A DNA stretch of 64,000 nucleotides from Acetobacter sicerae. GTDB lineage: Bacteria; Pseudomonadota; Alphaproteobacteria; Acetobacterales; Acetobacteraceae. Shown here in pieces: positions 1-9,024 of the stretch. The notes below the pieces were generated by a model. That model did not search any database. It worked only from the letters and a program-made list of their open reading frames with translations, and had not been told where the DNA came from. The stretch is taken from NCBI RefSeq assembly GCF_011516765.1, contig NZ_JAAABN010000015.1, positions 1-64,000 on the forward strand, written 5' to 3'. The stretch's first letter is position 1; each line of letters starts with the position of its first letter. The position numbers and the translations under genes are program-made.

Positions 1-21
1 TCGCTCAAACTGAACAGGGAC

Positions 22-1842
22 TTGGGATCCATAGTAGGCCTCCGTGATCGCGTAACTTCAATGAATCACCATAGCCGTCCAAACGCTACCGGTTTTTGCG
101 GGTCTCCAGCTTATGGCTATCCGGGCGATGGCGCCGGAGGTATTGATATCGCGTTGCAACGCGAAGTGGACGCAGGTCGCGTCGAATATGTGCAGGTAAG
201 ACATGAAGAAATGGCGGCCTTCATGGCGACAGCACATGCCAAGTTTACCGGGCAGGTGGGGTTGTGTTTCGCTACGTCAGGTCCCGGCGCAATTCATCTT
301 CTGAACGGGCTTTATGATGCCAAACTCGACCATGTTGGTGTCGTCGCGATCATGGGGCAGCAGGCACGAACGGCAATTGGCTCGAATTATCAGCAGGAAG
401 TCGATCTGCAATCGCTCTGCAAGGATGTGGCATGCGAATACATTGTGACGGTGACTGAACCGTCACAAATGCGGCATGCCATTGATCGTGCCGTGCGTAT
501 TGCCCGCGATAAACGATCACCTACGGTCGTCATCGTTCCTAACGATCTGCAGGAGTTATCCTATTCCGAGCCACCGATGGAGCATGGTTCGACCCATACA
601 GGCATTGGCACGACAATCGGAAGCAAAGTGCCGGAGGACGCAGGTCTCCGCGCGGCAGCCGATATTCTGAATGCTGGAAAGAAGGTTGCCATCCTTGCGG
701 GGGCCGGTGCGCTTGAGGCAACGGATGAGTTGCTGGAAATCGCGGAAATTCTCGGTGCTGGCATCGCCAAGGCGCTTCTGGGAAAAGCTGCGGTTCCGGA
801 TGAGGTGCCTTTCGTTACGGGCTCGATTGGCCTGCTGGGTACAAAACCTTCATGGGATCTCATGAAGGAATGCGACACGTTTCTGATGGTGGGATCATCG
901 TTTCCCTATAGCGAATTCCTGCCAAAGCCGGGGCAGGCGCGTGGGGTACAGATCGACATCAACGGCGCCAATCTCTCTCTGCGTTATCCAATGGAGATCA
1001 ACCTTCAGGGTGACAGCGCCGCAACCCTGCGCGCTCTGATCCCACTGCTTCAACGCAACGATGACCGGTCGTGGCGCACGCAGATCGAGAAAGAAGTCGC
1101 CGATTGGTGGAAAGTTCTGGAAGCCCGCGCCATGACCAGTGCTCAGCCCCTCAATCCACAGCGTGTGTTCTGGGAGCTTTCACCGCGTTTACCCGAGAAC
1201 GCGATCATTACCGCTGACTCCGGTTCCGTCGCCAACTGGTATGCGCGTGATCTCAAAATGCGCCGTGGAATGAAAGCCTCTCTTTCAGGTGGGCTAGCGT
1301 CGCTTGGCGCGGGGACACCCTACGCGATGGCGGGAAAGATGGCCTATCCTGAGCGCACCGTCATTGCCTGCATGGGGGATGGCGCCATGCAGATGAACGG
1401 TCTGAACGTGATGATCACGATTTCCAAATACTGGAAACAATGGTCCAATCCGAAACTGATTGTTCTTGTGCTGAACAATCAGGATCTCAGTCAGGTGACT
1501 TGGGAAGAGCGTATTCAGCTCGGTAAAGGGAAGACGGAATCCACACAGTCCATTCCGGATTTTCCCTATCACAAATACGCTGAACTACTGGGTCTGAAAG
1601 GCATCTGTGTCGATGATCCAGAAAAAGTGGCGGCTGCCTGGGACGAAGCTCTGAGCGCCGACCGTCCGGTTATTCTTGAAGCACGTACGGACTCAAACGT
1701 GCCGCCGCTGCCACCACATATCACCTTGCAGCAGGCAAAGGCGTTCCTCTCTTCCCTGCCTACGGAACCCGAGCGTGCCAGCGTCATCATTGGATCGGCG
1801 AAGGAAATGCTGGCCTCTATCCTGCCTTCGCACAAATCGTAA
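22..1842 (+). CDS. Thiamine-pyrophosphate-dependent enzyme (pyruvate oxidase / acetolactate synthase-like)
   Basis: A 606-residue member of the TPP-dependent POX/AHAS superfamily. The PYR domain carries the activating glutamate region (RHEEMAAFMATAHAKFTG), then comes a central Rossmann-like domain, then the PP domain with the TPP/Mg motif GDGAMQMNGLN running on to the NNQDLSQVTWEE segment. It probably decarboxylates a 2-oxo acid such as pyruvate in the cytoplasm; the substrate cannot be read from sequence. The N-terminus is odd. GYPGDG normally follows about 20-25 residues of the type ADFLxxRLxxWGVxxVF, but residues 1-31 do not resemble this. The only start in frame here is a TTG at 22, and the frame is open to the window edge, so the true start may lie upstream or the 5' end may be damaged. 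Family certain, exact activity uncertain. Confidence 0.8.
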   Translation: MGSIVGLRDRVTSMNHHSRPNATGFCGSPAYGYPGDGAGGIDIALQREVDAGRVEYVQVRHEEMAAFMATAHAKFTGQVGLCFATSGPGAIHLLNGLYDAKLDHVGVVAIMGQQARTAIGSNYQQEVDLQSLCKDVACEYIVTVTEPSQMRHAIDRAVRIARDKRSPTVVIVPNDLQELSYSEPPMEHGSTHTGIGTTIGSKVPEDAGLRAAADILNAGKKVAILAGAGALEATDELLEIAEILGAGIAKALLGKAAVPDEVPFVTGSIGLLGTKPSWDLMKECDTFLMVGSSFPYSEFLPKPGQARGVQIDINGANLSLRYPMEINLQGDSAATLRALIPLLQRNDDRSWRTQIEKEVADWWKVLEARAMTSAQPLNPQRVFWELSPRLPENAIITADSGSVANWYARDLKMRRGMKASLSGGLASLGAGTPYAMAGKMAYPERTVIACMGDGAMQMNGLNVMITISKYWKQWSNPKLIVLVLNNQDLSQVTWEERIQLGKGKTESTQSIPDFPYHKYAELLGLKGICVDDPEKVAAAWDEALSADRPVILEARTDSNVPPLPPHITLQQAKAFLSSLPTEPERASVIIGSAKEMLASILPSHKS

Positions 1843-1859
1843 GCTGTTCTGATATTTCC

Positions 1860-1895
1860 CCAGAAGCGTAACAGCGCAGGCTTTTACGCTTCTGG
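1860..1895. terminator. Perfect 12-bp hairpin after the TPP enzyme gene
   Basis: CCAGAAGCGTAA (1860-1871) pairs perfectly with TTACGCTTCTGG (1884-1895) across a 12-nt loop, 17 nt after the stop codon. There is no T-tract, so termination is inferred from position and stem strength only. Confidence 0.45.
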
Positions 1896-2243
1896 TGGAC
1901 AGTTCCGCAGCCGATGACACCATGGCGCATTTGGCAGATCGATCGGGATCAAGACCTGCCTCCCTAGTATTCCTCAGTTGATGATGGGATTTACCAGAGA
2001 TGGTCAGATCCGGCAGGATTGTTCGGGCGGACGGGGTAGGCGTTTCAGGCTTTCCATTCAGAGAGAGAAATCCGCAACGATATACCAACGCCGGGCGTCG
2101 CGGCACTTCAATCTCAGCTTGTGGAAGTGCTGGCAAAAATATCAAAAGATGGTTTCTACATATTGCACTACAGACGGCGGGACAGGACCTTTGCCGGTCC
2201 TGCGGGAAATGGTTTTAACCAGCTTTTATCTGTCCTGTCGCGA
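1896..2243. other. Intergenic gap, no supported gene
   Basis: About 350 bp between the hairpin after the TPP enzyme and the end of the SDR gene on the other strand. Short open frames here have no recognisable domain, no good ribosome-binding site and no codon-use support. Nothing convincing was seen. Confidence 0.5.
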
Positions 2244-3094
2244 TCAGAGCATTGGTCTGCCTCCGGTCACAGGAAGAACGGCTCCAGTCGTGTAGCTGCT
2301 TTCATCTGATGCCAACAGCACATAGGCAGCTGCCAGTTCTGCTGGTTGGGCAGCTCGTCCAAGAGGGGTGTTTTGACCAAATTCGGTAATAGCCTCTTCC
2401 GGCATTGTGGATGGAATGAGAGGTGTCCAGACAGGACCGGGGGCAACAGCATTAACGCGGATATTCCGTTCTCCTAACATTTGCGCAAGACAGGCTATGA
2501 AATTGGGGATAGCCGCCTTTGTCGCGGCATAGGCGGGTAGGTGAGGGGAAGGTTGGACCGCGTTAATCGAACTCGTGTTGATGATCGATGCACCGCTCTG
2601 CAGGTGTGGCAAGACCGCCTGACATAGAAAGAACATACCGTAAAAATTTGTGCGAAATGTTGTGTCGAGTTCTTTTTCATCAATTTCGGAAAGATCCGTC
2701 ACGGATTTCTGGTGGGCAGCATTATTGACAAGAATATCCAGTTGCCCGAATTCATCGATTGTGCGTTTTATGATCTCATTGCAATGCGACCTTAGCTGGA
2801 TATCTCCTGGAAGCAGGATAGCGCGGCGGCCTGCCTTTGTACCCAGTCAGCGGTGGTCTGAGCATCTTTCTCTTCTGTAAAATGAGCGATTGCAATGTCA
2901 GCGCCTTCGCGAGCAAAGGCAATCGCGACCGCCCGGCCTATTCCGGAATCTGCCCCGGTTATCAAAGCAGTTTTTCCGGAAAGTTTTCCTGATCCCCGAT
3001 AGCTGTCTTCTCCATGATCGGGAGTGGGATTCATTTTTTCTGTATCTCCCGGAACAGCTTGATGCTGTGCTGTGAATTTTTCTTCCGATGACAT
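2244..3094 (-). pseudogene. SDR-family oxidoreductase (YghA/general-stress type), single-base frameshift
   Basis: A classical short-chain dehydrogenase broken into two frames. The 5' part (3094 down to about 2838) encodes the N-terminal extension with PxPDHGEDSYRG and the nucleotide-binding TGADSGIG motif. The 3' part encodes LDILVNNAA, the catalytic region SSINAVQP...YAATKAA, and the C-terminal TGAVLPVTGG. The frames meet near 2835-2837, where the coding strand reads caaagg. One more A (caaaagg) would give VQKAGRRAILLPGD and join the halves, so one base is missing from an A run. Start chosen at 3094 because AAGGAG lies just upstream. The family reduces carbonyl compounds with NAD(P)H and is often linked to general stress. 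A sequencing error is possible; if the loss is real the gene is dead. Confidence 0.85.
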
Positions 3095-3138
3095 GATATT
3101 TTCTCCTTGAGACTGTATTCCCAAAGGTCATCAGGAAA

Positions 3139-3205
3139 GAAAGTTTCTCGGTTCTGGAAAAACACACTGCGAGTGCCTGCAGGCGTTCAGAACCGAGAAA
3201 CTTTC
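3139..3205. repeat. Perfect 18-bp inverted repeat (67-bp element)
   Basis: GAAAGTTTCTCGGTTCTG (3139-3156) is the exact reverse complement of 3188-3205, with a 31-nt spacer. It lies between two divergent genes, so it is not an obvious terminator. It could be a small miniature inverted-repeat element, a regulatory palindrome or a structured leader. Confidence 0.7.
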
Positions 3206-3400
3206 AGCTGACCGTATCGTTTGGCATTTTACTCGCTGCACGGAGTTGTTTTTACAAGTTGATGCGTCGTCATTCTCAGCAAACAAATCGTGCGCGGAAC
3301 TGTAATCCTGAAAAATGCAGGTATGGGTGATCTGGGACCTTCCTTCCATTTTCCAGGAGTCTGCAAAACATGACCTATGTTTTGAAAAAGGAAAGCTCCC

Positions 3401-3925
3401 ATGAAAAAAGCCTGCCTCCTTCTCGCCGCAGCATTGTGTTTCTCAACACCAGCTCTGGCACAGTCTCTTTCTGAAAAAACGGGCCTGAATTCCGTGATGG
3501 GAATTGCGCCAAAAACGGATGATTTCATTCAGAGCGTTGCATGGAGTGATCTTTTTGAGATTCAGTCCAGTCAGATGGCTCTATCAGACCCCTCGCTTAA
3601 AGTATTTGCGTCGAGAATGATCGCGGACCACCAGAAAACCTCGGCAGAACTGAAGCAGCTTGTTAGCGCCAACAATATGGCAACCACGCCTCCGGCTTCC
3701 GTCGATGACACACATAAAAGAAAGCTGGATACACTGCATGGTCTCCATGGCGATGGCTTTGTGAGACAGTATCGTAAGGATCAGATTTCCGCTCATGAGG
3801 ACGCTCTGTCACTTTTCCGGCGGTATGCGAAGAGCGGTGAAAATGAAGCGCTGAAGAAATGGGCAGCAGATACCATACCCACTCTTGAGGAACATCTGAA
3901 AATGGCGGAGAGCCTACCGGAATAA
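3401..3925 (+). CDS. DUF4142 domain-containing exported protein
   Basis: 174 residues. The signal peptide MKKACLLLAAALCFSTPALA is followed by a mainly helical DUF4142 domain, recognisable by AWSDLFEIQSSQMALSDPSLKVFASRMIADHQKTSAEL and the closing HEDALSLF...TIPTLEEHLKMAESL segment. The family is a periplasmic, ferritin-like four-helix fold of unknown biochemical role, common in alpha- and betaproteobacteria and often next to stress genes. AAGGAAAG sits a few bases before the ATG. It is divergent from the broken SDR. No catalytic function is claimed. Confidence 0.85.
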   Translation: MKKACLLLAAALCFSTPALAQSLSEKTGLNSVMGIAPKTDDFIQSVAWSDLFEIQSSQMALSDPSLKVFASRMIADHQKTSAELKQLVSANNMATTPPASVDDTHKRKLDTLHGLHGDGFVRQYRKDQISAHEDALSLFRRYAKSGENEALKKWAADTIPTLEEHLKMAESLPE

Positions 3926-4242
3926 CATCAGGAATTTTCAAGAAACTACGTTTCTTAATCAGCAAGGATTTATGAGTTTGATTTCCGGTCTGGATCGTAA
4001 GCTCCTGCTGGTACAGACTGGAGTCTGTGGTATCGGACTGGTCATGTACGGTCGGAATATGTGCTGATCCTGACGCGTTCATCTAATGCTTATGGGCAGA
4101 AAGATATTGGCCTCTGGCATGGTGCTCTGCTTCTGATCAAACCGTTCCATACAACAAAAACAGATGCCCGTTTCTGGCCAGCACATGACCGTCGTAAAGC
4201 GAGCCAAACCGTGTATCCGGAAAACTATATTGGGAGGGGGTA
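3926..4242. other. Intergenic gap, no supported gene
   Basis: About 315 bp between the DUF4142 gene and the phosphoesterase gene. A weak AT-rich hairpin (AAGAAAC/GTTTCTT, 3940-3956) follows the DUF4142 stop. A 61-codon open frame at 4061-4246 has no recognisable domain and is not called. Confidence 0.45.
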
Positions 4243-4776
4243 TTGAGGGAAGGAAACCACTTTGTCATTCAGAAGCACGATGCGCGACGATTGCATTACG
4301 ATTTTCGTCTTGAACTGAATGGTGTTCTGAAAAGCTGGGCAGTGACAAAAGGACCAAGCCTTGTCCCGGGTGAGAAACGTCTCGCAGTTCAGGTCGAAGA
4401 TCATCCTTTGGACTACAGTGATTTCGAAGGCACGATCCCTCAAGGAAAGTATGGTGGTGGCACGGTGGCTGTCTGGGATCGCGGAATCTGGACTTCCCTC
4501 GAAGACCCTGAAAAAGGGCTGGTGGAAGGACATCTCGATTTCGAGTTGTATGGAGAAAAACTCACCGGGCGCTGGCATTTGATCCGGATGAAAGGCAGGC
4601 CCCACGATAAACGTGACAACTGGCTGCTGATCAAAGCTGCTGATGACGCAGCCCGCAGTCCCGACGCTCCGGACATTCTTGAAGAACAGCCTGCTTCTGT
4701 CAAAACAGGCCGGACGATTGCGGAAATCGCTGAGAATAAACCTTCCCGCTATCCAGAAGGAAAACCTCTTTCGTGA
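4243..4776 (+). CDS. Stand-alone LigD-type 3'-phosphoesterase domain protein
   Basis: 177 residues matching only the N-terminal phosphoesterase (PE) module of the NHEJ ligase LigD. From the TTG start, the active-site residues are H12, H18, D20 and R22 in KHDARRLHYDFRLE and H54 and Y58 in VEDHPLDY. They match the Pseudomonas aeruginosa LigD set (H42, H48, D50, R52, H84, Y88) with a constant offset of 30. The PE module trims 3'-phosphate and 3'-ribonucleotide ends on primer-templates. No ligase or polymerase module follows, and no Ku gene is in the window. The TTG start is supported by GGAGGGGG just upstream; the frame is closed by a stop at 4195. Likely complete and active, perhaps acting with a LigD/Ku system elsewhere. 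Confidence 0.82.
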   Translation: MREGNHFVIQKHDARRLHYDFRLELNGVLKSWAVTKGPSLVPGEKRLAVQVEDHPLDYSDFEGTIPQGKYGGGTVAVWDRGIWTSLEDPEKGLVEGHLDFELYGEKLTGRWHLIRMKGRPHDKRDNWLLIKAADDAARSPDAPDILEEQPASVKTGRTIAEIAENKPSRYPEGKPLS

Positions 4777-4999
4777 ATAAGGAAAGGAGCAGAGCTTCTT
4801 TTCCGAAAACCGATGGAGCCGAAACCAAAACGGGTATGAAATATTGCGAATTACCCGCTTTCATCTCGTCGGGCAGAGCATAAGAGTGTTTCAGATATTC
4901 TGTTCCACTCAGGATGGAATGACTATCATTACCCAGTTCCCCATCACGTATACACTTTTTTTGCGCAGCAAAAACCTTCAGTATGTCCCGCAGGGAGCC

Positions 5000-5296
5000 A
5001 TGTCGATGATCGGCAGAAAGAAGCCCAAGCGTTGGTCAGGAGATGTCACCTGTCACAGTGATGCGCTGGATCTCGAACCCGATATCTTTACGTCCGACGA
5101 CCCACGCCATATCGCGGAATCCCTGAAACATTCAGCCGAGACCAGCACGCGCCGAAAAGCTCAGCCTTTTCGCTCGGCGATGTCGATGCTGGTTTTCTAT
5201 GTCAATCGGGTAGGGCGTTCGCTTTCTCCACAGAGGCATCAGGTTCTGGATAGAGCCAAAAAAGAACTCCGCCGCGTATTCGGTCGTCCCGGCTGA
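5000..5296 (+). CDS. DUF3175 domain-containing protein
   Basis: 98 residues from the ATG at 5000. The conserved DUF3175 core is visible: KKPKRWSGDVT, then DIFTSDDPRHIAESLKHSAE, then RRKAQPFRSAMSMLVFYVNR and a C-terminal KKELRRVFGR. The open frame extends back to 4844, but the extra 52 residues are not family-like. GGGAG lies 3 nt before 5000, and a second ATG at 5006 is possible. Function unknown; the family is small, basic and often found near LigD/Ku or stress genes, as here. Confidence 0.82.
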   Translation: MSMIGRKKPKRWSGDVTCHSDALDLEPDIFTSDDPRHIAESLKHSAETSTRRKAQPFRSAMSMLVFYVNRVGRSLSPQRHQVLDRAKKELRRVFGRPG

Positions 5297-5310
5297 ACTC
5301 CCGCGTTCTG

Positions 5311-5613
5311 TTATTTCTCGTTTTTCTTACGCGTTTCAGCAGCTTTTTTCGCTGAAGCAGAACGTTCTTCCGCTGGCCGGTGTGCAGACGCCGTCCCACC
5401 AGCCTTGCCGCCCTTCCGTGACGGTTCGTGTGTTACGGCGTGACCTCTCCCCGAGCCGCTTTTCTTGCCTCCACCCGTTTCCTTGTTGACAGTGGCCCAG
5501 GCACGGCGTTCTGCTTCATCCTTGCTGACGCCACGTTGTTCATAGCTCTCTTCGATATGTTCGGCCTGTCTCTTCTGCTTGTCCGTATAGGCGGACTTGT
5601 CTCCACGTGGCAT
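5311..5613 (-). CDS. Small basic protein of the 'plasmid stabilisation'/KGG-rich type
   Basis: 100 residues, strongly hydrophilic and Lys/Arg/Gly-rich. It contains a conserved block (KQKRQAEHIEESYEQRG, then KDEAERRAWATVNKETGGG) followed by a low-complexity tail rich in Ala, Lys and Ser. Homologues are commonly annotated as plasmid stabilisation proteins, but no toxin or antitoxin partner is visible and that name should not be taken as function. A nucleic-acid-binding or stress role would fit the charge. It converges with the DUF3175 gene, leaving only 14 bp between stops. Confidence 0.75.
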   Translation of the reverse strand: MPRGDKSAYTDKQKRQAEHIEESYEQRGVSKDEAERRAWATVNKETGGGKKSGSGRGHAVTHEPSRKGGKAGGTASAHRPAEERSASAKKAAETRKKNEK

Positions 5614-5859
5614 GATCCATCCTCCAGTCTTGTGCTGTTCAAACGATCCCGTCTACATTCGACGTAAGGCCTGTTTCTGTGATAAAGCAGGAAGACAGAA
5701 AAAGTTTTCCTGTTTTCAGTCCTGCAGACCCTGATAGCGATCCGCACTTCAAAATTATCGGTCCCAGGTCATAAACCGCCCAGCACGACGGACGTTGTCT
5801 GAAGGCCGACAACCTCTGAACAGCAGGACATCATAGTCGATAGAAAATAGGCAGGTGGT

Positions 5860-8800
5860 ATGAATGCAATTGTTCTACTGGCACTTGCCCGTCCCTATAC
5901 ATTTGTCGTGATGGCCATCCTTATCGCCATAACCGGTGTGCTTTCCGCAATCCGCACGCCGCAGGATATCTTTCCCGAGATCGGAATTCCCGTCATTGCG
6001 GTGGCATGGACCTATAGCAATCTCTCCCCGCAGGACATGTCCGGGCGCATCGTGCTGCCGTTCCAGCGCACCCTGACCACGACGGTCAACAACATCGAGC
6101 ATATCGAGGGACAGTCGCTGACGGGCATCGGGGTGATAAAGATCTTTTTTCAGCCCGGCACCGATGTGCGTATTGCCAATGCGCAGGTCACGGCCATTGC
6201 CCAGACCATCCTGCGCCAGTTACCCGTAGGCACCACCCCGCCGCTGATCCTGAATTACAACGCCTCCACTGTGCCGATCGTACAGCTTGCTCTGTCGGGC
6301 GAGGGCATGACCGAACAGCAGCTTTATGATTACGGCTTCAACTTCATCCGTAATCGGCTGGTGACGGTGCCGGGCGCGGCCCTGCCGTACCCCTATGGCG
6401 GTCGCGTGCGCCAGATCCAGATGGATCTCGACCCCGGCAAGTTGCAGTCCCGTGGCGTATCGGCTCAGGATGTGGGCAACGCCCTGACCACCCAGACACA
6501 GATCACCCCCGCCGGTTTCGTAAAAATCGGGGAATACCAGTATAATTTCAGACTGAACAATGCGCCGCTTTCGGTCGAACTGCTCAACATGCTGCCCGTG
6601 CGTACGGTCAACGGCGCCGTCGTGCGTGTGCGTGATGTGGCCCATGTGCGTGACGGTTCCACACCCCAGCAGAACGTGGTGCATGTGGACGGTCAGCGCT
6701 CCGCGCTTCTGACCGTGCTGAAATCGGGCGCCACGTCCACCATCGCCATTGTGGAGGGGATCAAGGCGATGATCCCCGATGCCACACGCGGCCTGCCCAA
6801 ACAGCTTAAGCTAAGGCCCGTCAACGATCAGTCGCTTTTTGTCCGTGCGGCGGTGGATGGAGTCATGCGCGAAGGGGCGATCGCGGCGGGCCTGACCAGC
6901 CTCATGATCCTTCTGTTCCTTGGTTCATGGCGCTCCACGCTGATCGTGGCGACCTCCATCCCGTTATCGGTCATGGGTGCTGTCGTGGCCCTGTCCGTGC
7001 TGGGCGAGACGCTGAATGTCATGACACTGGGCGGCCTTGCGCTGGCCGTGGGCATTCTGGTGGACGAGGCGACGGTCACGATCGAGAATATCGAGCGTCA
7101 TCTGGAAATGGGCAAGGACGTCCATACCGCCATCGTTGATGGATCGGGAGAGATCATCGTCCCGGCCTTTCTCTCGCTTGTATGTATCTGCATCGTGTTC
7201 GTGCCGATGTTCTATCTGCCGGGAGTGGCGGGCTTCCTGTTCGTGCCGATGGCGCTGTCGGTCATGTTCGCCATGACCATGTCCTTCATCCTGTCACGCA
7301 CGCTCGTGCCGACCATGGCCATGTTCCTGCTGCGCCCGCATGAGGACGAAAAGCAGCCCAGACAGAATATCTTCACACGCTTCCAGCAGGGGTTCGAGCG
7401 GCGTTTCGAGGCGTTGCGCGCCCGCTACAGTGCGCTTCTGGGAAGTGTTCTGGACTATCGCGGTCGGTTTGTGGCCGGTTTCCTGTGCTTTGCCGCTCTC
7501 AGCATGGGCCTGCTGCCATTTCTTGGTCGCAATTTCTTTCCGCAGGTCGATGCGGGCACGATGACCCTGCATGTGCGTGGCCCCATAGGCATGCGGATCG
7601 AGGAGACCTCGGCCCTGTTCCAGCGCATCGAGAAGGAGATCCGTCAACAGGTTCCGGCAGACGAGATTGACTCCATTGCCGACAATATCGGCCTCCCTAC
7701 CAGCGCCATCAACGTCGCCTATAACGCATCGGGTACCATCGGACCGCAGGATGGGGACATCCTTGTCGCTCTCAAGGAAAATCATCATCCGACCGAGCGG
7801 TACATCCGCATTCTACGCCGCGAACTGCCCCGCGCATTCCCCGAGGCCAGCTTTGCCTTCCTGCCGTCGGACATCACGACGCAGATCCTCAATTTCGGCG
7901 CGCCAGCCCCGATCGACATTCAGGTATCCGGCCCCAACCCGGATGAGACACGGCAGTTTGCAGAGCGCATATTGCGCGCCATCCGCCCCATTGACGGTCT
8001 GGTCGACGCCCGTATCCAGCAGCCCGGCCATTACCCCGAACTGCGTTTTGAAGCGGATCGCACCCGCATCAACCAGCTTGGCCTGACGGAAGGGGATATC
8101 ACCAACGCCATCGCGACCTCCATTGCCGGAACCGTGCAGACCGCCCCGCTTTACTGGCTGGACCCGCACAGCATGGTCACTTACCCCATCGCGGTGCAGA
8201 TGCCTGAATACCGGATCAGTTCTCTGGCGGATATCATCGGCCTGCCCGTAACCGGGGTTTCGACTACCCAGCTTCAGGTGCTCGGGGCTCTTGGCGCGAT
8301 CACGCGCGGCACGACTTCACCGGTCGAGGCGCAGTATAACATCCGCTCGCTGATCGATGTTTTCGCAGGCGGGGACGGGCGCGATCTGGGAGCCATCGCC
8401 TCGGACGTGCAGGCGGCCCTGCATCGTCTGGAGCATGATCGCCCCGAGACCGTCACGGTCACGCTGCGCGGGCAGTATCAGGCCATGACCACCGCCTTTT
8501 CCGGCATGGGATTTGGTCTTCTGGGTGCGATCGTTCTGATCTATCTGCTTATTGTCATCAATTTTCAGAGCTGGACCGATCCGTGCATTGTTGTGCTGGC
8601 GCTACCGGGCGCGCTGGCGGGGATATGCTGGATGCTGTTCGCAACGCACACCCCGCTTTCCGTGCCTGCTTTGACGGGAGCGATCATGTGCATGGGGGTG
8701 GCGACGGCCAACTCCATCCTTGTCATCACCTTCTGCCGCGACCAGCTCGCGGAGCATGGCGATGCGCTCAAGGCAGCCCTGACGGCGGGCAGCACCCGAC

Positions 8801-9024
8801 TGCGGCCTGTCATCATGACGGCGCTGGCCATGGTCATCGGCATGTTGCCCATGGCGCTGGGGCTGGGTGAAGGCGGGGAGCAGAATGCACCGCTGGGACG
8901 GGCCGTCATTGGCGGCCTGATCTTCGCCACCTGCGCCTCCCTGTTTTTTGTGCCTTCACTCTTCGCCATCATCTACGACAGGCGCGCGCGCCATGGGGCA
9001 GACGGAGCCCATGCCCATGGCTGA
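5860..9024 (+). CDS. RND efflux transporter permease
   Basis: 1054-residue inner-membrane proton-driven exporter with the RND layout: TM1 near the N-terminus, a large periplasmic loop, TM2-TM7, a second periplasmic loop and TM8-TM12. The TM4 proton-relay region reads GILVDEATVTIEN, with D402-E403 in place of the AspAsp pair of AcrB-type pumps. It is the first gene of a three-gene operon. The membrane-fusion gene overlaps its 3' end by 32 bp and an outer-membrane factor follows, so a complete tripartite pump is encoded. The order permease, fusion protein, outer-membrane factor is less common than fusion protein first. Substrate not predictable; drugs, solvents or organic acids are possible. 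Confidence 0.92.
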   Translation: MNAIVLLALARPYTFVVMAILIAITGVLSAIRTPQDIFPEIGIPVIAVAWTYSNLSPQDMSGRIVLPFQRTLTTTVNNIEHIEGQSLTGIGVIKIFFQPGTDVRIANAQVTAIAQTILRQLPVGTTPPLILNYNASTVPIVQLALSGEGMTEQQLYDYGFNFIRNRLVTVPGAALPYPYGGRVRQIQMDLDPGKLQSRGVSAQDVGNALTTQTQITPAGFVKIGEYQYNFRLNNAPLSVELLNMLPVRTVNGAVVRVRDVAHVRDGSTPQQNVVHVDGQRSALLTVLKSGATSTIAIVEGIKAMIPDATRGLPKQLKLRPVNDQSLFVRAAVDGVMREGAIAAGLTSLMILLFLGSWRSTLIVATSIPLSVMGAVVALSVLGETLNVMTLGGLALAVGILVDEATVTIENIERHLEMGKDVHTAIVDGSGEIIVPAFLSLVCICIVFVPMFYLPGVAGFLFVPMALSVMFAMTMSFILSRTLVPTMAMFLLRPHEDEKQPRQNIFTRFQQGFERRFEALRARYSALLGSVLDYRGRFVAGFLCFAALSMGLLPFLGRNFFPQVDAGTMTLHVRGPIGMRIEETSALFQRIEKEIRQQVPADEIDSIADNIGLPTSAINVAYNASGTIGPQDGDILVALKENHHPTERYIRILRRELPRAFPEASFAFLPSDITTQILNFGAPAPIDIQVSGPNPDETRQFAERILRAIRPIDGLVDARIQQPGHYPELRFEADRTRINQLGLTEGDITNAIATSIAGTVQTAPLYWLDPHSMVTYPIAVQMPEYRISSLADIIGLPVTGVSTTQLQVLGALGAITRGTTSPVEAQYNIRSLIDVFAGGDGRDLGAIASDVQAALHRLEHDRPETVTVTLRGQYQAMTTAFSGMGFGLLGAIVLIYLLIVINFQSWTDPCIVVLALPGALAGICWMLFATHTPLSVPALTGAIMCMGVATANSILVITFCRDQLAEHGDALKAALTAGSTRLRPVIMTALAMVIGMLPMALGLGEGGEQNAPLGRAVIGGLIFATCASLFFVPSLFAIIYDRRARHGADGAHAHG

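Noticed and set aside
4061..4246. 61-codon plus-strand frame before the phosphoesterase
   Set aside because: No family similarity; it overlaps the phosphoesterase start and does not supply the missing N-terminus of LigD in any frame.
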